Assembly (NCBI GenBank): GCA_029931535.1 | Contig: JAQPZY010001549.1 | Coordinates: 806,001-870,000 of the forward strand | DNA length: 64,000 bases | Source of the DNA: Margaritifera margaritifera | Lineage: Eukaryota; Mollusca; Bivalvia; Unionida; Margaritiferidae | Direction: 5' to 3' | Shown: piece by piece, positions 1 through 9,639 of the stretch | Layout: each line of letters opens with the position of its first letter | Numbering within the stretch: the stretch's first letter is position 1 | The notes under the pieces: model-generated | Told to the model about the DNA's origin: nothing | Database searches by the model: none | The model's input: the letters and a program-made list of their open reading frames with translations, nothing else | Position numbers and translations under genes: made by a program

Positions 1-77
1 TCATAATTATTTTTACATTGAAAAATATTTTTTGGGTTCATCAAGTACATATGGATAGAATTTACCTGTATTTATTT

Positions 78-187
78 TACCATATTTACTGGTATTTACC
101 TACATACAATACGAACACAACTGTGTGCAGTGTAGACCCAGATCTGTGATTGCATAATGTGCCTGCAGATCTGGGTCTGTGCTGTTT
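78..187. mobile_element. foldback MITE (FB family), partial copy
   Basis: It starts with a TACCATATTTACT-type end and contains a hairpin (AGACCCAGATCTG ... CAGATCTGGGTCT) around an ATTGCATAATGTGCC loop. The same arrangement occurs at 11239, 14390, 20541, 30233 and 48316. Only one of the two hairpins of the full element is present, and its right half is lost. Confidence 0.6.
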
Positions 188-217
188 TGCTTCAAATTCT
201 ATGTGTATGAAAAATAG

Positions 218-287
218 GACCCTGATTAATATCATTAAACCAGATCGCTCACATGGCTTTGTGAAATCTCCACCAAATGAAGGTCTG
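218..287 (+). CDS. candidate coding exon (unrecognised gene)
   Basis: An open segment between an AAATAG acceptor and a CTG|GTAAAA donor. It enters in phase 2 and leaves in phase 0, giving a hydrophilic peptide containing NIIKPDRSHGFVKSPP. The family is not recognised. It could be the first visible exon of the + strand gene continued at 1197-5509. The support is only splice-like signals and composition, and a 23-codon open run is common by chance here. Confidence 0.2.
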
Positions 288-683
288 GTAAAAAAAAATG
301 AATTTTCCTTGTTAAACCAGAATGAGGCTTTCCCAAACTTTTTTAAGTGATTTGATTGGTTGATGATGTGATTGTGATGATTAAATGACATCATGCTTCA
401 TTGACAGTTTCATTGGCTGATTGAGGCATGCCTTTTGTACTGGTGTCTGTATAAAAAAATTATGGTTAATAATATCCTTTTAAGCTTACAGTTGATGTTT
501 TGGTACAGATGATTGCAGGAAGTAGGTTTGTATAAGTTTAGAGATCGTGAGAAAAGTTTCTGCATTTTTACTTGTACAAAGTTTGACTGAAGCATCTTCT
601 GATGGTAACTACAATCAATGAAAGATTTTACCAGATTCATATGTTGGAGATAACACAAAGCCACACGAGTCAAGTTGAGCGTG

Positions 684-734
684 ACTAGACCTTGATCTGC
701 CTGTACATTATGTGATGGCGGAGCTGTAGGGTCT
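684..734. mobile_element. diverged FB-type hairpin fragment
   Basis: TAGACCTTGATCTGCC, then TACATTATGTGATGGC, then AGGGTCT resembles one arm-loop-arm unit of the FB foldback element, with several mismatches in the right arm. No terminal repeat is visible. The rest of 288-1019 shows no other feature beyond AT-rich DNA. Confidence 0.35.
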
Positions 735-1019
735 CTGCCATTTGCTTTCGTTTGCTTGTTATATAAAAACATATAAAGTAATCTATTTTCTCATGTTCAT
801 TCAACGACTTCTACCTTATTCTAACACTCAACAATGCAGGTTTTATTTCATACAATCTGCTCCAGGTACACTTTGCTTCATGTTTTCAAGGTCTGATATA
901 CTGGTACTAGTATTACATGTAATATCATTTTTACCTAGCAAAACATTTTCCCCCAAAAAGAAAAAAAAATTCTTTGTGCTTTTTGTAGTTGTGTTTGGTC
1001 ATTTAACTTTAATTTCAAG

Positions 1020-1070
1020 ATTCAAAAGGTATTACAGAAATATGATATTGAGAAAGCTGTTTCAAATGTG
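1020..1070 (+). CDS. candidate coding exon (weak)
   Basis: A 17-codon phase 0 to 0 segment between TTTCAAG and GTG|GTGATT, reading IQKVLQKYDIEKAVSN. The donor is weak. The same frame stays open past it to a stop near 1115, and a second frame opens at 1088 (NVLESFAEIKQK), so an alternative is a frameshifted pseudogene. Its phase is compatible with joining to 1197. Confidence 0.18.
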
Positions 1071-1196
1071 GTGATTCAAAGCAGCAGGCTAATGTGTTGG
1101 AATCATTTGCTGAAATAAAACAAAAAATTGGCAACTGTAAACATAATTTATTCTCAAAGTAATAAACACAATTTTTCTTTCAAACATACGCCTCAG

Positions 1197-1318
1197 GCAG
1201 CATCTGTCATCATCATGTATGCCCCTACAACTGAATTAGAAGGGAGCTTTGACTCACCAGCGGCAGTAGTTTTCTTTCGGAATCCAATGGCCATTCTACA
1301 TCAGCTAGTAAATGCTAG
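1197..1318 (+). CDS. candidate coding exon (unrecognised gene)
   Basis: This exon lies between a pyrimidine-rich acceptor (ACGCCTCAG) and an AG|GTTATT donor. Its 40 codons have no stop, in a stretch visibly richer in GC than its flanks, and include IIMYAPTTELEG and FFRNPMAILHQLVNA. It enters in phase 0 and leaves in phase 2, so it joins in frame to 3091 through a split AGG codon. An alternative donor (GTAAAT) lies at 1308. I do not recognise the protein. The reverse strand is also open over 1301-1540, so strand is not certain. Confidence 0.35.
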
Positions 1319-1896
1319 GTTATTTGTGTATACTGCATGATACTGGAAAGCACAAAGAGCGAACAACAAAACCGCCATAGGGAACAAGTCTGCATAACAT
1401 AATTCCATAAATGCAGACCGCCATGGTTTTAATTCCAGAAACAGGAGAGGAAGCATGGCCAACTCTGAATTATGATAGTGTTCGCCCCGTAAATCTTTCA
1501 GGCTATTTTCTGTGATTTCATAAATCACTAGGACATGCACAAATTGAACGTTTAGTTCCGAATAATATTGTTTTAAATTATGGAAAATAATTTATTGTTG
1601 GATGCTGAAAAAGTCCTTGTTTAAAGGTGTCTGCAATGTGTGGGTGTGTATGCTTAAACATGTCCCCATTTTGCAATTTATATACAGTCACACACACACA
1701 CACACATGTTGCTTTATTCTAGCTTGGATACCTAAGATGCATCAAAGTTGAAAGTTTTATTTCAATGTTTTATTTAAATCTTAAAATAATTTAAATAACA
1801 CGATGAATTTTTATATATTTTTTATATGGCTCCTTGAAATTGATAATCTGGTTAGAAGTTAAGAATTTTTGAAAAAAATTCATAGTAGCACCTCTG
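1319..1896. other. no clear feature
   Basis: 1340-1545 keeps a moderately raised GC content and an open reverse frame of 79 codons, without recognisable motifs. A short (AC)n run lies at about 1688-1706. The remainder is AT-rich and featureless. Confidence 0.3.
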
Positions 1897-2531
1897 TAGG
1901 ACTTGGATTGTATTTTGCAGTTAATGTAGGACTTGAGACTATTTTCCATAAACCTTGGACATGAAATGTGTTTTGCTGAATACCTTTGACTTGGATTGTA
2001 TTTTGCAGTTAACCTTGGACTTTAGACTATTTTGCGGTACACCTTGGATTTGGATTGTATTTTTCAGTAATCCAAGGACTTAAGACTGTATTTTGCAGTA
2101 AATCTTGGACTTGAGACTGTATTTTGCAGTAAACCTTGGACTTGAGACCGTATTTTGCAGTAAACTTTGGATTTTTGAATTGTATTTTGCAGTTAACCTT
2201 GGACATGGATTGTATTTTTCAGTAATGCAAGGACTTGAAACTGTATTTTTCAGTAATGCAAGGACTTGAAACTGTATTTTGCAGTAAACCTTGGACTTGA
2301 GACTATTTTGCAGTAAATCTTGGACTCGAGACTATTTTGCAGTAAACCTTGGACTTGATTGTATTTTGTAGTAAACGATGGACTTGAGACTGTATTTTGT
2401 AGTAAACCTTGGACTTGAGACTGTATTTTGTAATAAACCTTGGACTTGAGACTGTATTTTGCAGTAAACCTTTGACTTGAGACTGTATTTTGCAGTAAAT
2501 CTTGGATTTGAGACTGTATTTTGCAGTAAAC
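1897..2531. repeat. minisatellite, ~31-bp unit
   Basis: About 20 degenerate units of the form CTTGGACTTGAGACTG followed by TATTTTGCAGTAAAC. Variants carry ATTTTGTAGT or TTTTTCAGT. The reverse-strand open frames across it are products of the repeat, not genes. Confidence 0.9.
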
Positions 2532-2585
2532 TGTTTGTCAGAAAACGACAATGGCAGTAAACCCACAAAACCAATCCAAACCAGT

Positions 2586-3019
2586 TCACTTATACTCAAC
2601 TGATAAAGGCTTATATCACTTATAAATGACATGTATGTGACTTATAAGCAGGGGCAGATTAAGGCTTTGGGAATCCTGGGGCACTTAAGATATAGATCTA
2701 TAAATACACCCAGAAAGCTGTCCTTAAACTGTCCTTTATATGTGTATAATTATTATAACTATATTATGCTAAGTATATAGACGGTTTATACCTATATATG
2801 TTTTATTTAAACACATGTAATTTTATCCATGACAAACAGGGGGCCTGAGGCATATGCCTGTTGCACCCCCACCTTAATCTTGTTTTCACTTGTACTGTGC
2901 TTTTACAGACTTGCAATTTCAGTTACTTCATTACATATGCAAAGTATAAATAACTTATAAATCACCAATAAGTCGCCTATAAGTCGAGCATATATCACTT
3001 ATAAGTCAGTATAAGTTGT
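2586..3019. mobile_element. palindromic TIR element built on ACTTATA motifs
   Basis: The left side has ACTTATACT-CAACT followed by several CTTATA motifs. The right side read in reverse has ACTTATACTGACTTATAAG followed by the same motif cluster. The two ends are therefore inverted copies. The centre (2648-2882) holds a second TIR-like insertion, giving a nested structure. Confidence 0.45.
2648..2882. mobile_element. hAT-like MITE candidate nested in the ACTTATA element
   Basis: It begins CAGGGGCAGATTAAGG and ends CCACCTTAATCTTG. The reverse complement of the end (CAAGATTAAGGTGG) matches the start over GATTAAGG. CAGGG-type termini are common in hAT-derived MITEs. I could not find a convincing 8-bp target duplication. 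Confidence 0.35.
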
Positions 3020-3090
3020 TTCCATCAGGGATATTATGGTATTGCAGATCTTTGTCTTGATTTATATTTTATTTCATGTGGTGCTTTTAG

Positions 3091-3156
3091 GGTACAGTAT
3101 GTGATGGCAGATGGATATGGGTCTAGATTTTTGAATTGGCAATCAGATATCATGGA
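3091..3156 (+). CDS. candidate coding exon (unrecognised gene)
   Basis: 66 bp between TGGTGCTTTTAG and ATGGA|GTAAGA, a near-consensus donor. It is phase 2 to 2 and contains VQYVMADGYGSRFLNWQ. It joins in frame on the left to 1197-1318 and on the right to 3495-3557 (split GAA codon). The protein family is not recognised. The three-exon phase agreement is the main support. Confidence 0.4.
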
Positions 3157-3494
3157 GTAAGACAGTAAGTCGAGTGATGTACTAAGGAAAGGTGTACATT
3201 TTTTGGGCCTGATGTGGTTGATGATAACTTGTGTATCATATGATATTCACAAAAGGTGACAACACTTGCTGTTGGATCAGAGATAAAATCAGCAGAAAGA
3301 AATTCATAATTTGTTGTAAAGGTGAGAGAAGCCAAGTGCTGATGGCACAATAGGCAGTCATTGTGACCTGTCTGATCTATGTATCTGCCATAAAACTTGG
3401 TAATATTCACTGAAACATGTCAGTGTAATAACTGTTTATATTGTCTTTTCCAAATTAAACTATTTGTTACAGCTTTTTTGAAATGTGTTTGTAG

Positions 3495-3557
3495 AGCAAA
3501 ATATGATTCCAGAGCAGAATGGTTCAGAAAAATGTGCTTATTTCATTTTGTCCTTCG
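3495..3557 (+). CDS. candidate coding exon (unrecognised gene)
   Basis: 63 bp, phase 2 to 2, between a TTTGTAG acceptor and CTTCG|GTGAAG. It reads AKYDSRAEWFRKMCLFHFV, continuing 3091-3156 across a 338-bp intron. No exon with the matching phase was found immediately downstream. An open segment near 3635 (AVTIYQMIEREEYP, then stop) is out of phase. Confidence 0.35.
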
Positions 3558-4254
3558 GTGAAGTAGAAAAAATAATTATTCTTCCATTTTCACTTACTGT
3601 GAAATAACTCCTATTTTGCACTGAGGAGAGCGCAGTCACAATATATCAGATGATTGAAAGAGAAGAATATCCATAGAAAATAAAGATCATGATAATAATC
3701 ATTATCATCATCATTATCAAAATTGTTCACTTATATTGATTTCATATTTAAGTTTGTTATAATGACGTGAGTGAAGGTTTTCATCATGATCTATCTTGTA
3801 TAAAAGTGGCCTGGCTGCAGTTTCCATCGACTTTACTGAATATGAAAGTTCACATAAGTAGGTTCAGTTTGAACACCTTCTAAATTTACATGATGAATGA
3901 ACACAATCTGTACAAAATATAATGAATGCCATCTTCCTCACTATTTTATTTGAACACTAAACATTACTTCTTCTTTTGTTACATAAAAGCTAGTTAAGTG
4001 TACAAAAATTCAATTTTGTGTGTTCTCCGAACATGTTTTTCGATGATTTTCTGCCAGAAAAAAATCTTCGACTTTTTAAAAGAATGTAGTTCATATAACA
4101 AATTTTGATCTGTATTTTAAGGATTTTACAGTTTTACACTTTTTGTTTTATTTTATATACATTTTAAAGAACTCTAAGGTGACTTTTACCTTTTATTTTC
4201 TTATTTTTACATTTTACATTAGGGTTTATTTTCCTTAAGATTTTAGCAATTTTC
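3558..4254. other. AT-rich, no supported feature
   Basis: Presumed intronic or intergenic. It contains a short AT-rich run with ATCATT repeats at 3690-3720 and a possible 37-bp mini-exon at 3821-3857 (acceptor GGCTGCAG, donor GTAGGT) whose phase does not fit its neighbours. Confidence 0.3.
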
Positions 4255-4500
4255 AACCTTTATACAGCCATTTCAAGGTCTTTGCCTTTGATCTTGAAGG
4301 ACTACATATTTATGTTTATACAGCCATTTCAAGATTTTTGCCTTTTGTCTTGAATATATATTTATGGGGGTCTTTTGGAAGATTTTATGTTCCTAAATTT
4401 GTTTGCAATTTTTCCCTTTATAATTTTAGACTAAACTTTCAATTTGCACTATATAGCCAGGATTGTGCTGACATACTGTTAAACCCTACACAAAATTAAA
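4255..4500. repeat. dispersed repeat, first copy
   Basis: Two tandem partial units start with TATACAGCCATTTCAAG. They are followed by GGAAGATTTTATGTTCCT, TTTTAGAC, TTTGCACTATA, and a GCTGACATACTGTTAAACCCT end. The same series occurs at 9915-10100 and 10558-10690, so this is a dispersed element of unknown class. Confidence 0.55.
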
Positions 4501-4676
4501 TATATACATACAAGATAATTTCCTATATAAAATACTTACCTTAAACAGAAGGGAGGCATTTTATATATGTAATGTAGTGCATTAAATATTTTCATATTTA
4601 ACAAAGAAATGTATAAAGACCAAATCACAATATCAGGAACATTCAAAGTTTAATTTATTCTTGTTAGTAGGTGTTT

Positions 4677-4855
4677 TGGTGTTTGGTGTTTCATGACACA
4701 GAAACACCAAGTTCGTTATTTAGTGCCAGGGCAATTGGAGTAATGTGCCTTGCCCAAGGACACAACATGGTAGCTGACTCGGGCTGGTCCTATGATAGGG
4801 TTTGAACCCACACCCCTTTGGTCAAAAGTCCATTATGTAAGTCCTTTTAATGAGC
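4677..4855 (-). mobile_element. tRNA-derived SINE
   Basis: Read in reverse, it has a decayed tRNA head with a box B-like GGGTTCAAACC (GGTTTGAACCC on +). It then has GACCAGCCCGAGTCAGCTACC, TCCTTGGGCAAGGCAC, TTACTCCAATTGCC and a tail rich in AAACACCAAAC. The body matches the copies at 35568, 43445 and 63481. Confidence 0.7.
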
Positions 4856-4863
4856 AGATTGTT

Positions 4864-5180
4864 CAGTAAAACCTGCATTAGTGAACACCCATATAAAGGA
4901 CACCATGCTTATTAAGGACAAACCTGATATTTGGATTACTCCAAGTCCTTTCAATGATACAAACCAAATATTTGGATGACATAGTCTTTATAATAAGAGT
5001 ACACTGTTCAGTGAAACCTGTTCTAACAGACATCTATATATAAAGGAACCTACTCATTAAGGACAAAATGAAGCCTCTTTTCTTATGTTTCCTAAATATT
5101 TCACTTATAAATAAAGTCCACTTGTCCATAGAAGACAATTTTGTTGGCACTTGAGTGTCCATTATTGCCAGGTTTCATTG
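4864..5180. mobile_element. small TIR element (CAGTGAAACCTG type), two tandem units
   Basis: The left end is CAGTAAAACCTG and the right end is CAGGTTTCATTG, with a second internal copy of the left end starting at 5009. Body motifs GAACACCCATATAAAGGACA and TTAAGGACAAA occur in both halves. The terminal motif resembles Tigger/pogo TIRs. It ends 16 bp before the candidate exon at 5197. Confidence 0.6.
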
Positions 5181-5196
5181 TATTTTTAACTTCCAG

Positions 5197-5297
5197 ATGT
5201 TACAGTATATCGTATGGGGCAGACCTTTGAGGCATCAGCTACACAAGCTCAAAACAACACTAGTGTTCAGACCATTCTTTGTTACCATGTTGCTATG
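5197..5297 (+). CDS. candidate coding exon (unrecognised gene)
   Basis: It has a strong acceptor (TTTTTAACTTCCAG) and an ATG|GTATCT donor. It enters in phase 1, leaves in phase 0 and has 33 codons without stop, including VTVYRMGQTFEASATQAQN. It joins in frame to 5426. The protein is not recognised. The polypyrimidine tract directly abuts a TIR element, so the acceptor could be a chance product of the insertion. Confidence 0.35.
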
Positions 5298-5425
5298 GTA
5301 TCTTTTCTTCTTGTCTGTATTAAATCATTGAATCACATTTTATAAATTGTTAAATTCAAATCATTGTTGGAACTTTCTCAACTCTATAATCACTCTTTTG
5401 CTTTGCAAACAACTTAAATTCACAG

Positions 5426-5509
5426 CTCCAAAAGGAGACCAATTTCACAACATGCAAGCAGAACAAAAAACAGCTTGAGAAAAAAATGCCTGCAGGCTTA
5501 TTGCATTAA
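5426..5509 (+). CDS. candidate terminal exon
   Basis: It follows a 128-bp GT-AG intron with a clear AAATTCACAG acceptor. It reads in phase 0 a lysine/glutamine-rich segment (QKETNFTTCKQNKKQLEKK) to a TAA at 5507. This would be a basic, possibly coiled-coil C-terminus. No AATAAA is visible nearby; an ATTAAA occurs at about 5913. Confidence 0.3.
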   Translation, partial: LQKETNFTTCKQNKKQLEKKMPAGLLH

Positions 5510-6230
5510 TGCGAATGTTAAAAGGGGTGTTTTGAAGTCAAATCCTTTTGAATGATTTCAATTCAACAATGAGAAATTTCAATTGAAGTGTCTTTGTCTG
5601 TTTTGGGATAGAGGTACCTAAAAGGGAATAGTTACAATTTAAGATTGAAAATGATTTGTACAGCTACATTGAAACTACCACAATAATTGTTGACTTTACA
5701 AGCAGACAATTTGTTCTGTACAACTGTGATCAAAGCACCAGTGTTTGAGAGAGTTACCAAAGTACCCTTAACAAAATCATAAAAGGGAAGAAAGAAGATA
5801 AAGAAAATCAGCATATATACATACATTGAAAATTGTGAGCTGGAGACTCTTGGGAATGGTCTTTGACAGAGACATTTGAAAATATTTGATTTTAGCATTT
5901 TCTTATTATGAAAACATTAAATAGGGTTACTTCATTTTCAATTTTACGTGATATTAGGTGTTTGTGAATGTATCTTGATGATGAGAAATTCATATTTAGA
6001 AATGTATGTAGTTTTTGTTAGGTATGATAACCTGCTGTTTTCATAAAATCTATTTATGGGAGTTAGAAATGAAAAAGTTTTAGAAAGGTTTGTGGGGACG
6101 TTACACTGTACTCAGCTGAATGTGTCTTTGATAAATTGACACTGAAAAGAAACCAGGCTTGGTGATCATAAAACTTTGGAGGTTGAGTTTGTGTCAACCT
6201 ATCATGAAGGACATTACTTTTGAAACACTG
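5510..6230. other. no firm feature; two open segments
   Basis: Open + strand segments occur at about 5643-5745 (YIETTTIIVDFTSRQF, then stop) and 6083-6160 (KVCGDVTLYSAECVFDKL, then stop). Either could be an alternative 3' exon of the gene at 1197-5509, but splice signals are weak and I give no call. The reverse strand over 5632-5898 is open for 88 codons with a hydrophobic segment. Confidence 0.2.
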
Positions 6231-6879
6231 TTTTTAGCTCAAAGACCTGAAGACTTATGGGATGGTCTTTTGTCTGTCATCCATCCGTTAACACAAGTTT
6301 GTTATTACTACTCCTAAATTACTTGGGGGATTGCCATAAAACTTTACACACACACATTCATCCCATGGTCTAGTTGGTCCTAAATGAAATGGTGTTGCTC
6401 GGTCATCCAATATGGCCACCACAGTGGCCATCTTGAAAATCTTGTCATTGTTACTCCTGAATGGATGGTCATATCAACATGGAGTTGCCACTAAAAGACT
6501 TCTTATGTTTAGTTGGCCCTAAATGAAAATGGTGCCAATCTGACATCCAATATGGCCAACACAGTGGCCATATTGAAAATCTTATCACAACTCCTCCATA
6601 TGTGGGATTTTTACCAAAACACTTCTTATGATGTCCAGTTGGTCCTAAATGAACTTGTGCCGATCTGACATCCAATATGGCCACCATGCAGTGGCTATCA
6701 TGAAAATCTTGTTATCGCTGTTCCTCCAGAATGAATGGTAATATCAACATGCAGATTTTGCTAAAAGACTTCTTATGATATCTAGTTGGTCAGAAATGAA
6801 AATAATGCTGATCTGACATCCAATATGGCCATATTGGACTTCAGATCGGTACCAATCTTGTTATTGTCATCGCTACTCC

Positions 6880-7250
6880 TCCTGAATGGATGGTTGTATC
6901 AGCATCAGTGGCCATCTTGAAAATCTTATCACTACTCCTCCTGAATGGATGGTTGTATCAGCGCCAGTGGCCATCTTGAAAATCTTATCACTGCTCCTCC
7001 TGAATGGATGGTTGTATCAGCATCAGTGGCCATCTTGAAAATCTTATCGCTACTCCTCCTGAATGGATGGTTGTATCAGCATCAGTGGCCATCTTGAAAA
7101 TCTTATCGCTACTCCTCCTGAATGGATGATTGTATCAGCATCAGTGGCCATCTTGAAAATCTTATCACTACTCCTCCTGAATGGATGGTTGTATCAGCAT
7201 CAGTAGCCATCTTGAAAATCTTATCACTACTCCTCCTGAATGGAATGTCA
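6880..7250. repeat. 59-bp tandem expansion inside element A
   Basis: Six units at exact 59-bp spacing (CAGTGGCCATC at 6906, 6965, 7024, 7083, 7142 and a variant at 7201). Each is a shortened core unit ending ATGGATGGTTGTATCAGC. It is a local secondary expansion of part of the core. Confidence 0.9.
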
Positions 7251-7977
7251 TATTGACATGGTGTTTTCACCAGAAGACTTCTTATGATATCTAGTTAGTC
7301 CAGAAAATGGTGCTGATCAGTTGTCTAATATGGTTGCCTCAGTGGCCAGCTTGAAAATCTTTTTATCACTCACTGTTTCTCCAGAAAGAATGGTCATATC
7401 AGCATGGGGTTTCCACTGAAAGACTTCTTATGATGTTTTGTTGATCTTAAATTAAAGTGGTACTGATCTGACACACAATATGTGGGCATATTGAAAATCT
7501 TGTTTTCGCTATTTTAAAATGGAAAGTCGTTTTGACATGGAGTTTTCATCAGAAGAGTTATTATGGTGTCTAGCTGGTCCTAAATGAAAACGACTAACCC
7601 ACAATATCGCCACCATGGTGGCTATCTTGAAAATATTGTTATATCTACTCCTTCCAAAAGGATGGCTATATCAACATGGGGGTTTTCACCAATAGACTTC
7701 TTGTATGATACCTAGTTGGTCCTAAATGAAAATGGTGCCAGTCATACATCCAATATGGCTGCCATGATGGCTGTCTTGAAAATCTTGTTGTCACAACTTC
7801 CCTTGAATGAATGATCATTATGACATGAGGTTTTCACCGAAAGACTTCTAATGCTCTCTGCTTTGTCCTAAATGAGAATGGTGCCAATCAGACATCTAAT
7901 AAGTACACCACAGCAGTTAAAAGGAAGAAATGGTCTCGTCTTGAATTCCTGGAAATTGTTTTGCCCAGTAGAGCATC

Positions 7978-7994
7978 AGTCCCTTCGAGGGACT
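7978..7994 (+). other. 3' terminal stem-loop of element A
   Basis: AGTCCCT-TCG-AGGGACT forms a perfect 7-bp stem with a 3-nt loop, followed by CTTG. The equivalent hairpin is kept at 37636-37652, 43233-43249 and, degenerate, near 57727-57743. A 3' hairpin without terminal inverted repeats is typical of Helitron-like elements. Confidence 0.6.
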
Positions 7995-8150
7995 CTTGTT
8001 GAGTAGCTGTTGGTGGAAACAAGCTTTCCTTTAAACACCATTAAACTACTCTGTCCAAAGCTCCAGCTTAGTTGTATGATCTCCAGGCCAAGACTTAAAT
8101 GATTGGTTTGACCAAGAAAATTCCTTACCCATATCTCTATCCCCCTCCAT

Positions 8151-8855
8151 TAAGGGTGAGAATTGCCAGCAATAATTGTATTGCAATATATTGCGATAAA
8201 GATCATTGTATTGCAATATGTATCAATATGTATTTCTACCAAGTTTAACATTTTGAAAACCCATGTGATATCAAGTGTTGGCATGATTTGCTGAGCCTGT
8301 ACGTTTTTATTATAATAAAAAACATATTCCATCAGCTGTGTTACTCCTTATTTTGGGAACAAATGAGAAGGATTGTGTGTATGGTAAGTGACGAGAGTTT
8401 GTAGCTTAAAGATAAGTAATGACCACTTTTCACAGATGGATGACACCTACACATGTGCGTGGTGAGATTGCTAGTAGTCCTACCAGAATAGCAAATGCTA
8501 TTGAAATATCGACAGCATAGTCCTAACAATTTATTAATTTTACCATCTTCCTTGCATTTAAAGTAACAACTAGTCCAAACAGAGCTCTTTTCCTGTTTAT
8601 CGAGTACAAGATATGGTTTAGGATTATTCAACAGTGACTAACCGTCAGTCATTACTAAACCATGTGTTTAAGAGCTTACGGTGTTCTTTCATAACACCAA
8701 GTAATATTTTCAGCAAGCAAAATAGTTCCACAACCAGACTAGTTAATAAAAAGTTATGGTTAAAATATTGATACAGGAACATTCGTACTGATATGAATTG
8801 TGATACAGTAGTGTACTAATACATACCAATATATCAATATATTGTTACACCACTA
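8151..8855. mobile_element. deleted hAT element with 8-bp target duplication
   Basis: It is flanked by CCCTCCAT (8143-8150) and CCCTCCAC (8856-8863), an 8-bp duplication with one mismatch, as expected for hAT. The ends are TAAGGGTGAGAATTG and, in reverse, TAGTGGTGTAACAAT. Both are followed by AATATATTG-rich subterminal sequence (TTGCAATATATTG, ATATATCAATATATTG). The interior keeps only a BED-finger coding remnant on the - strand, and the catalytic region is gone. Confidence 0.8.
8341..8631 (-). pseudogene. hAT transposase N-terminal BED zinc-finger remnant
   Basis: A 96-codon frame inside the hAT element. Residues 16-65 follow the BED finger pattern: SSVW at 16-19, C39/C40, then SGRTTSNLTTHM and HP at 64-65. 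His59 and His64 are present. The second cysteine expected after C40 (Cx2C) is Phe43, so the finger is probably broken. The BED domain binds DNA at the N-terminus of hAT transposases. No dimerisation domain or acidic catalytic residues follow, because the element has an internal deletion. Confidence 0.7.
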
Positions 8856-9022
8856 CCCTCCACCAAGCAACAATCAGAAATATCCCATTAACCTAACCCA
8901 TGAAGGAGCATTGCCTATGTATCTTATCAGTCTGGAACAAACTTCTCATACTTTTACCAGCTCATTGGCTCCATATCAAGAAATAATCAATCTAAATACT
9001 ATTGCAAAGATAAGGGCATCCC

Positions 9023-9375
9023 CTACTCAACCTTGTTCCAAATTTACAAGGAGATCCCCCACTCAACCTTGTTCCAAATTTACAAGGACATCCCCTACTC
9101 AACCTTGTTCCAAATTTACATGGACATCCCCATCTCAACCTTGTTCCAAATTTACACTCCCCCACTCAACCTTGTTCCAAATTTACATGGACATCCCCAT
9201 CTCAACTTTGTTCCAAATTTACATGGACATTCCCATTTCAACCTTGTTCCAAATTTACATGGATATCCCCTACTCAACCTTGTTCCAAATTTACATGGAT
9301 ATCCCCCACTCAACCTTGTTCCAAATTTACAAGGACATTCCCTACTCAACTTTGTTCCAAATTTACATGGACATT
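9023..9375. repeat. minisatellite, 36-bp unit
   Basis: About ten units containing CAACCTTGTTCCAAATTTAC followed by A(A/T)GGACATCCCC. One unit is shortened to 27 bp near 9155. Because 36 is a multiple of 3, open frames of 111-198 codons run through it on both strands; they are not genes. Confidence 0.92.
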
Positions 9376-9639
9376 TCCTATCTCTGCCACTTGAGTCGTC
9401 CCAAACTGTTGTATCAAAGTACATTCCTAGTCCACTGATTGGCATATTTCCACTTTTTTTTGGTTGTAATATCAAGTTCAGGGTCACTGCTCATCTTGGT
9501 AATATTGATGAGACAGTGGATGTTTATCCTTGAGGAACTTGCTCGGCAATGTGTATTCTTAACTGTGCATCATACCTTAAACCATACCTAAAGAGAGTAA
9601 CAGATATGTTTATAAAATAATGAATGATATTTATGCATA

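Larger units (their letters stand above)
6231..7997 (+). mobile_element. core-repeat element A, copy 1 (Helitron/Helentron-like candidate)
   Basis: It starts TTTTTAGCTC and continues with TCTGTCATCCATCCGTTAAC and ACACACACATTCATCCCA. It then has about ten degenerate ~140-150-bp core units with recurring landmarks: ATCCAATATGGCCACC, TGGCCATCTTGAAAATCTT, ACTCCTCCTGAATGGATGG, TTTTCACCAAAAGACTTCTT and AGTTGGTCCTAAATGAAAA. It ends with GAATTCCTGGAAATT and a stem-loop at 7978-7994. The 5' end, cores and 3' end recur at 36384, 42862 and 57106. No transposase is encoded; the open frames are core-repeat shadows. Confidence 0.75.

Noticed and set aside
1301..1540. 79-codon reverse-strand gene
   Set aside because: No splice context or motif. 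It overlaps the better supported + strand exon at 1197-1318.
3091..3130. FB-element fragment (TATGTGATGGCAGAT)
   Set aside because: Only a short similarity with no hairpin partner. The segment fits better as part of an exon candidate with splice borders.
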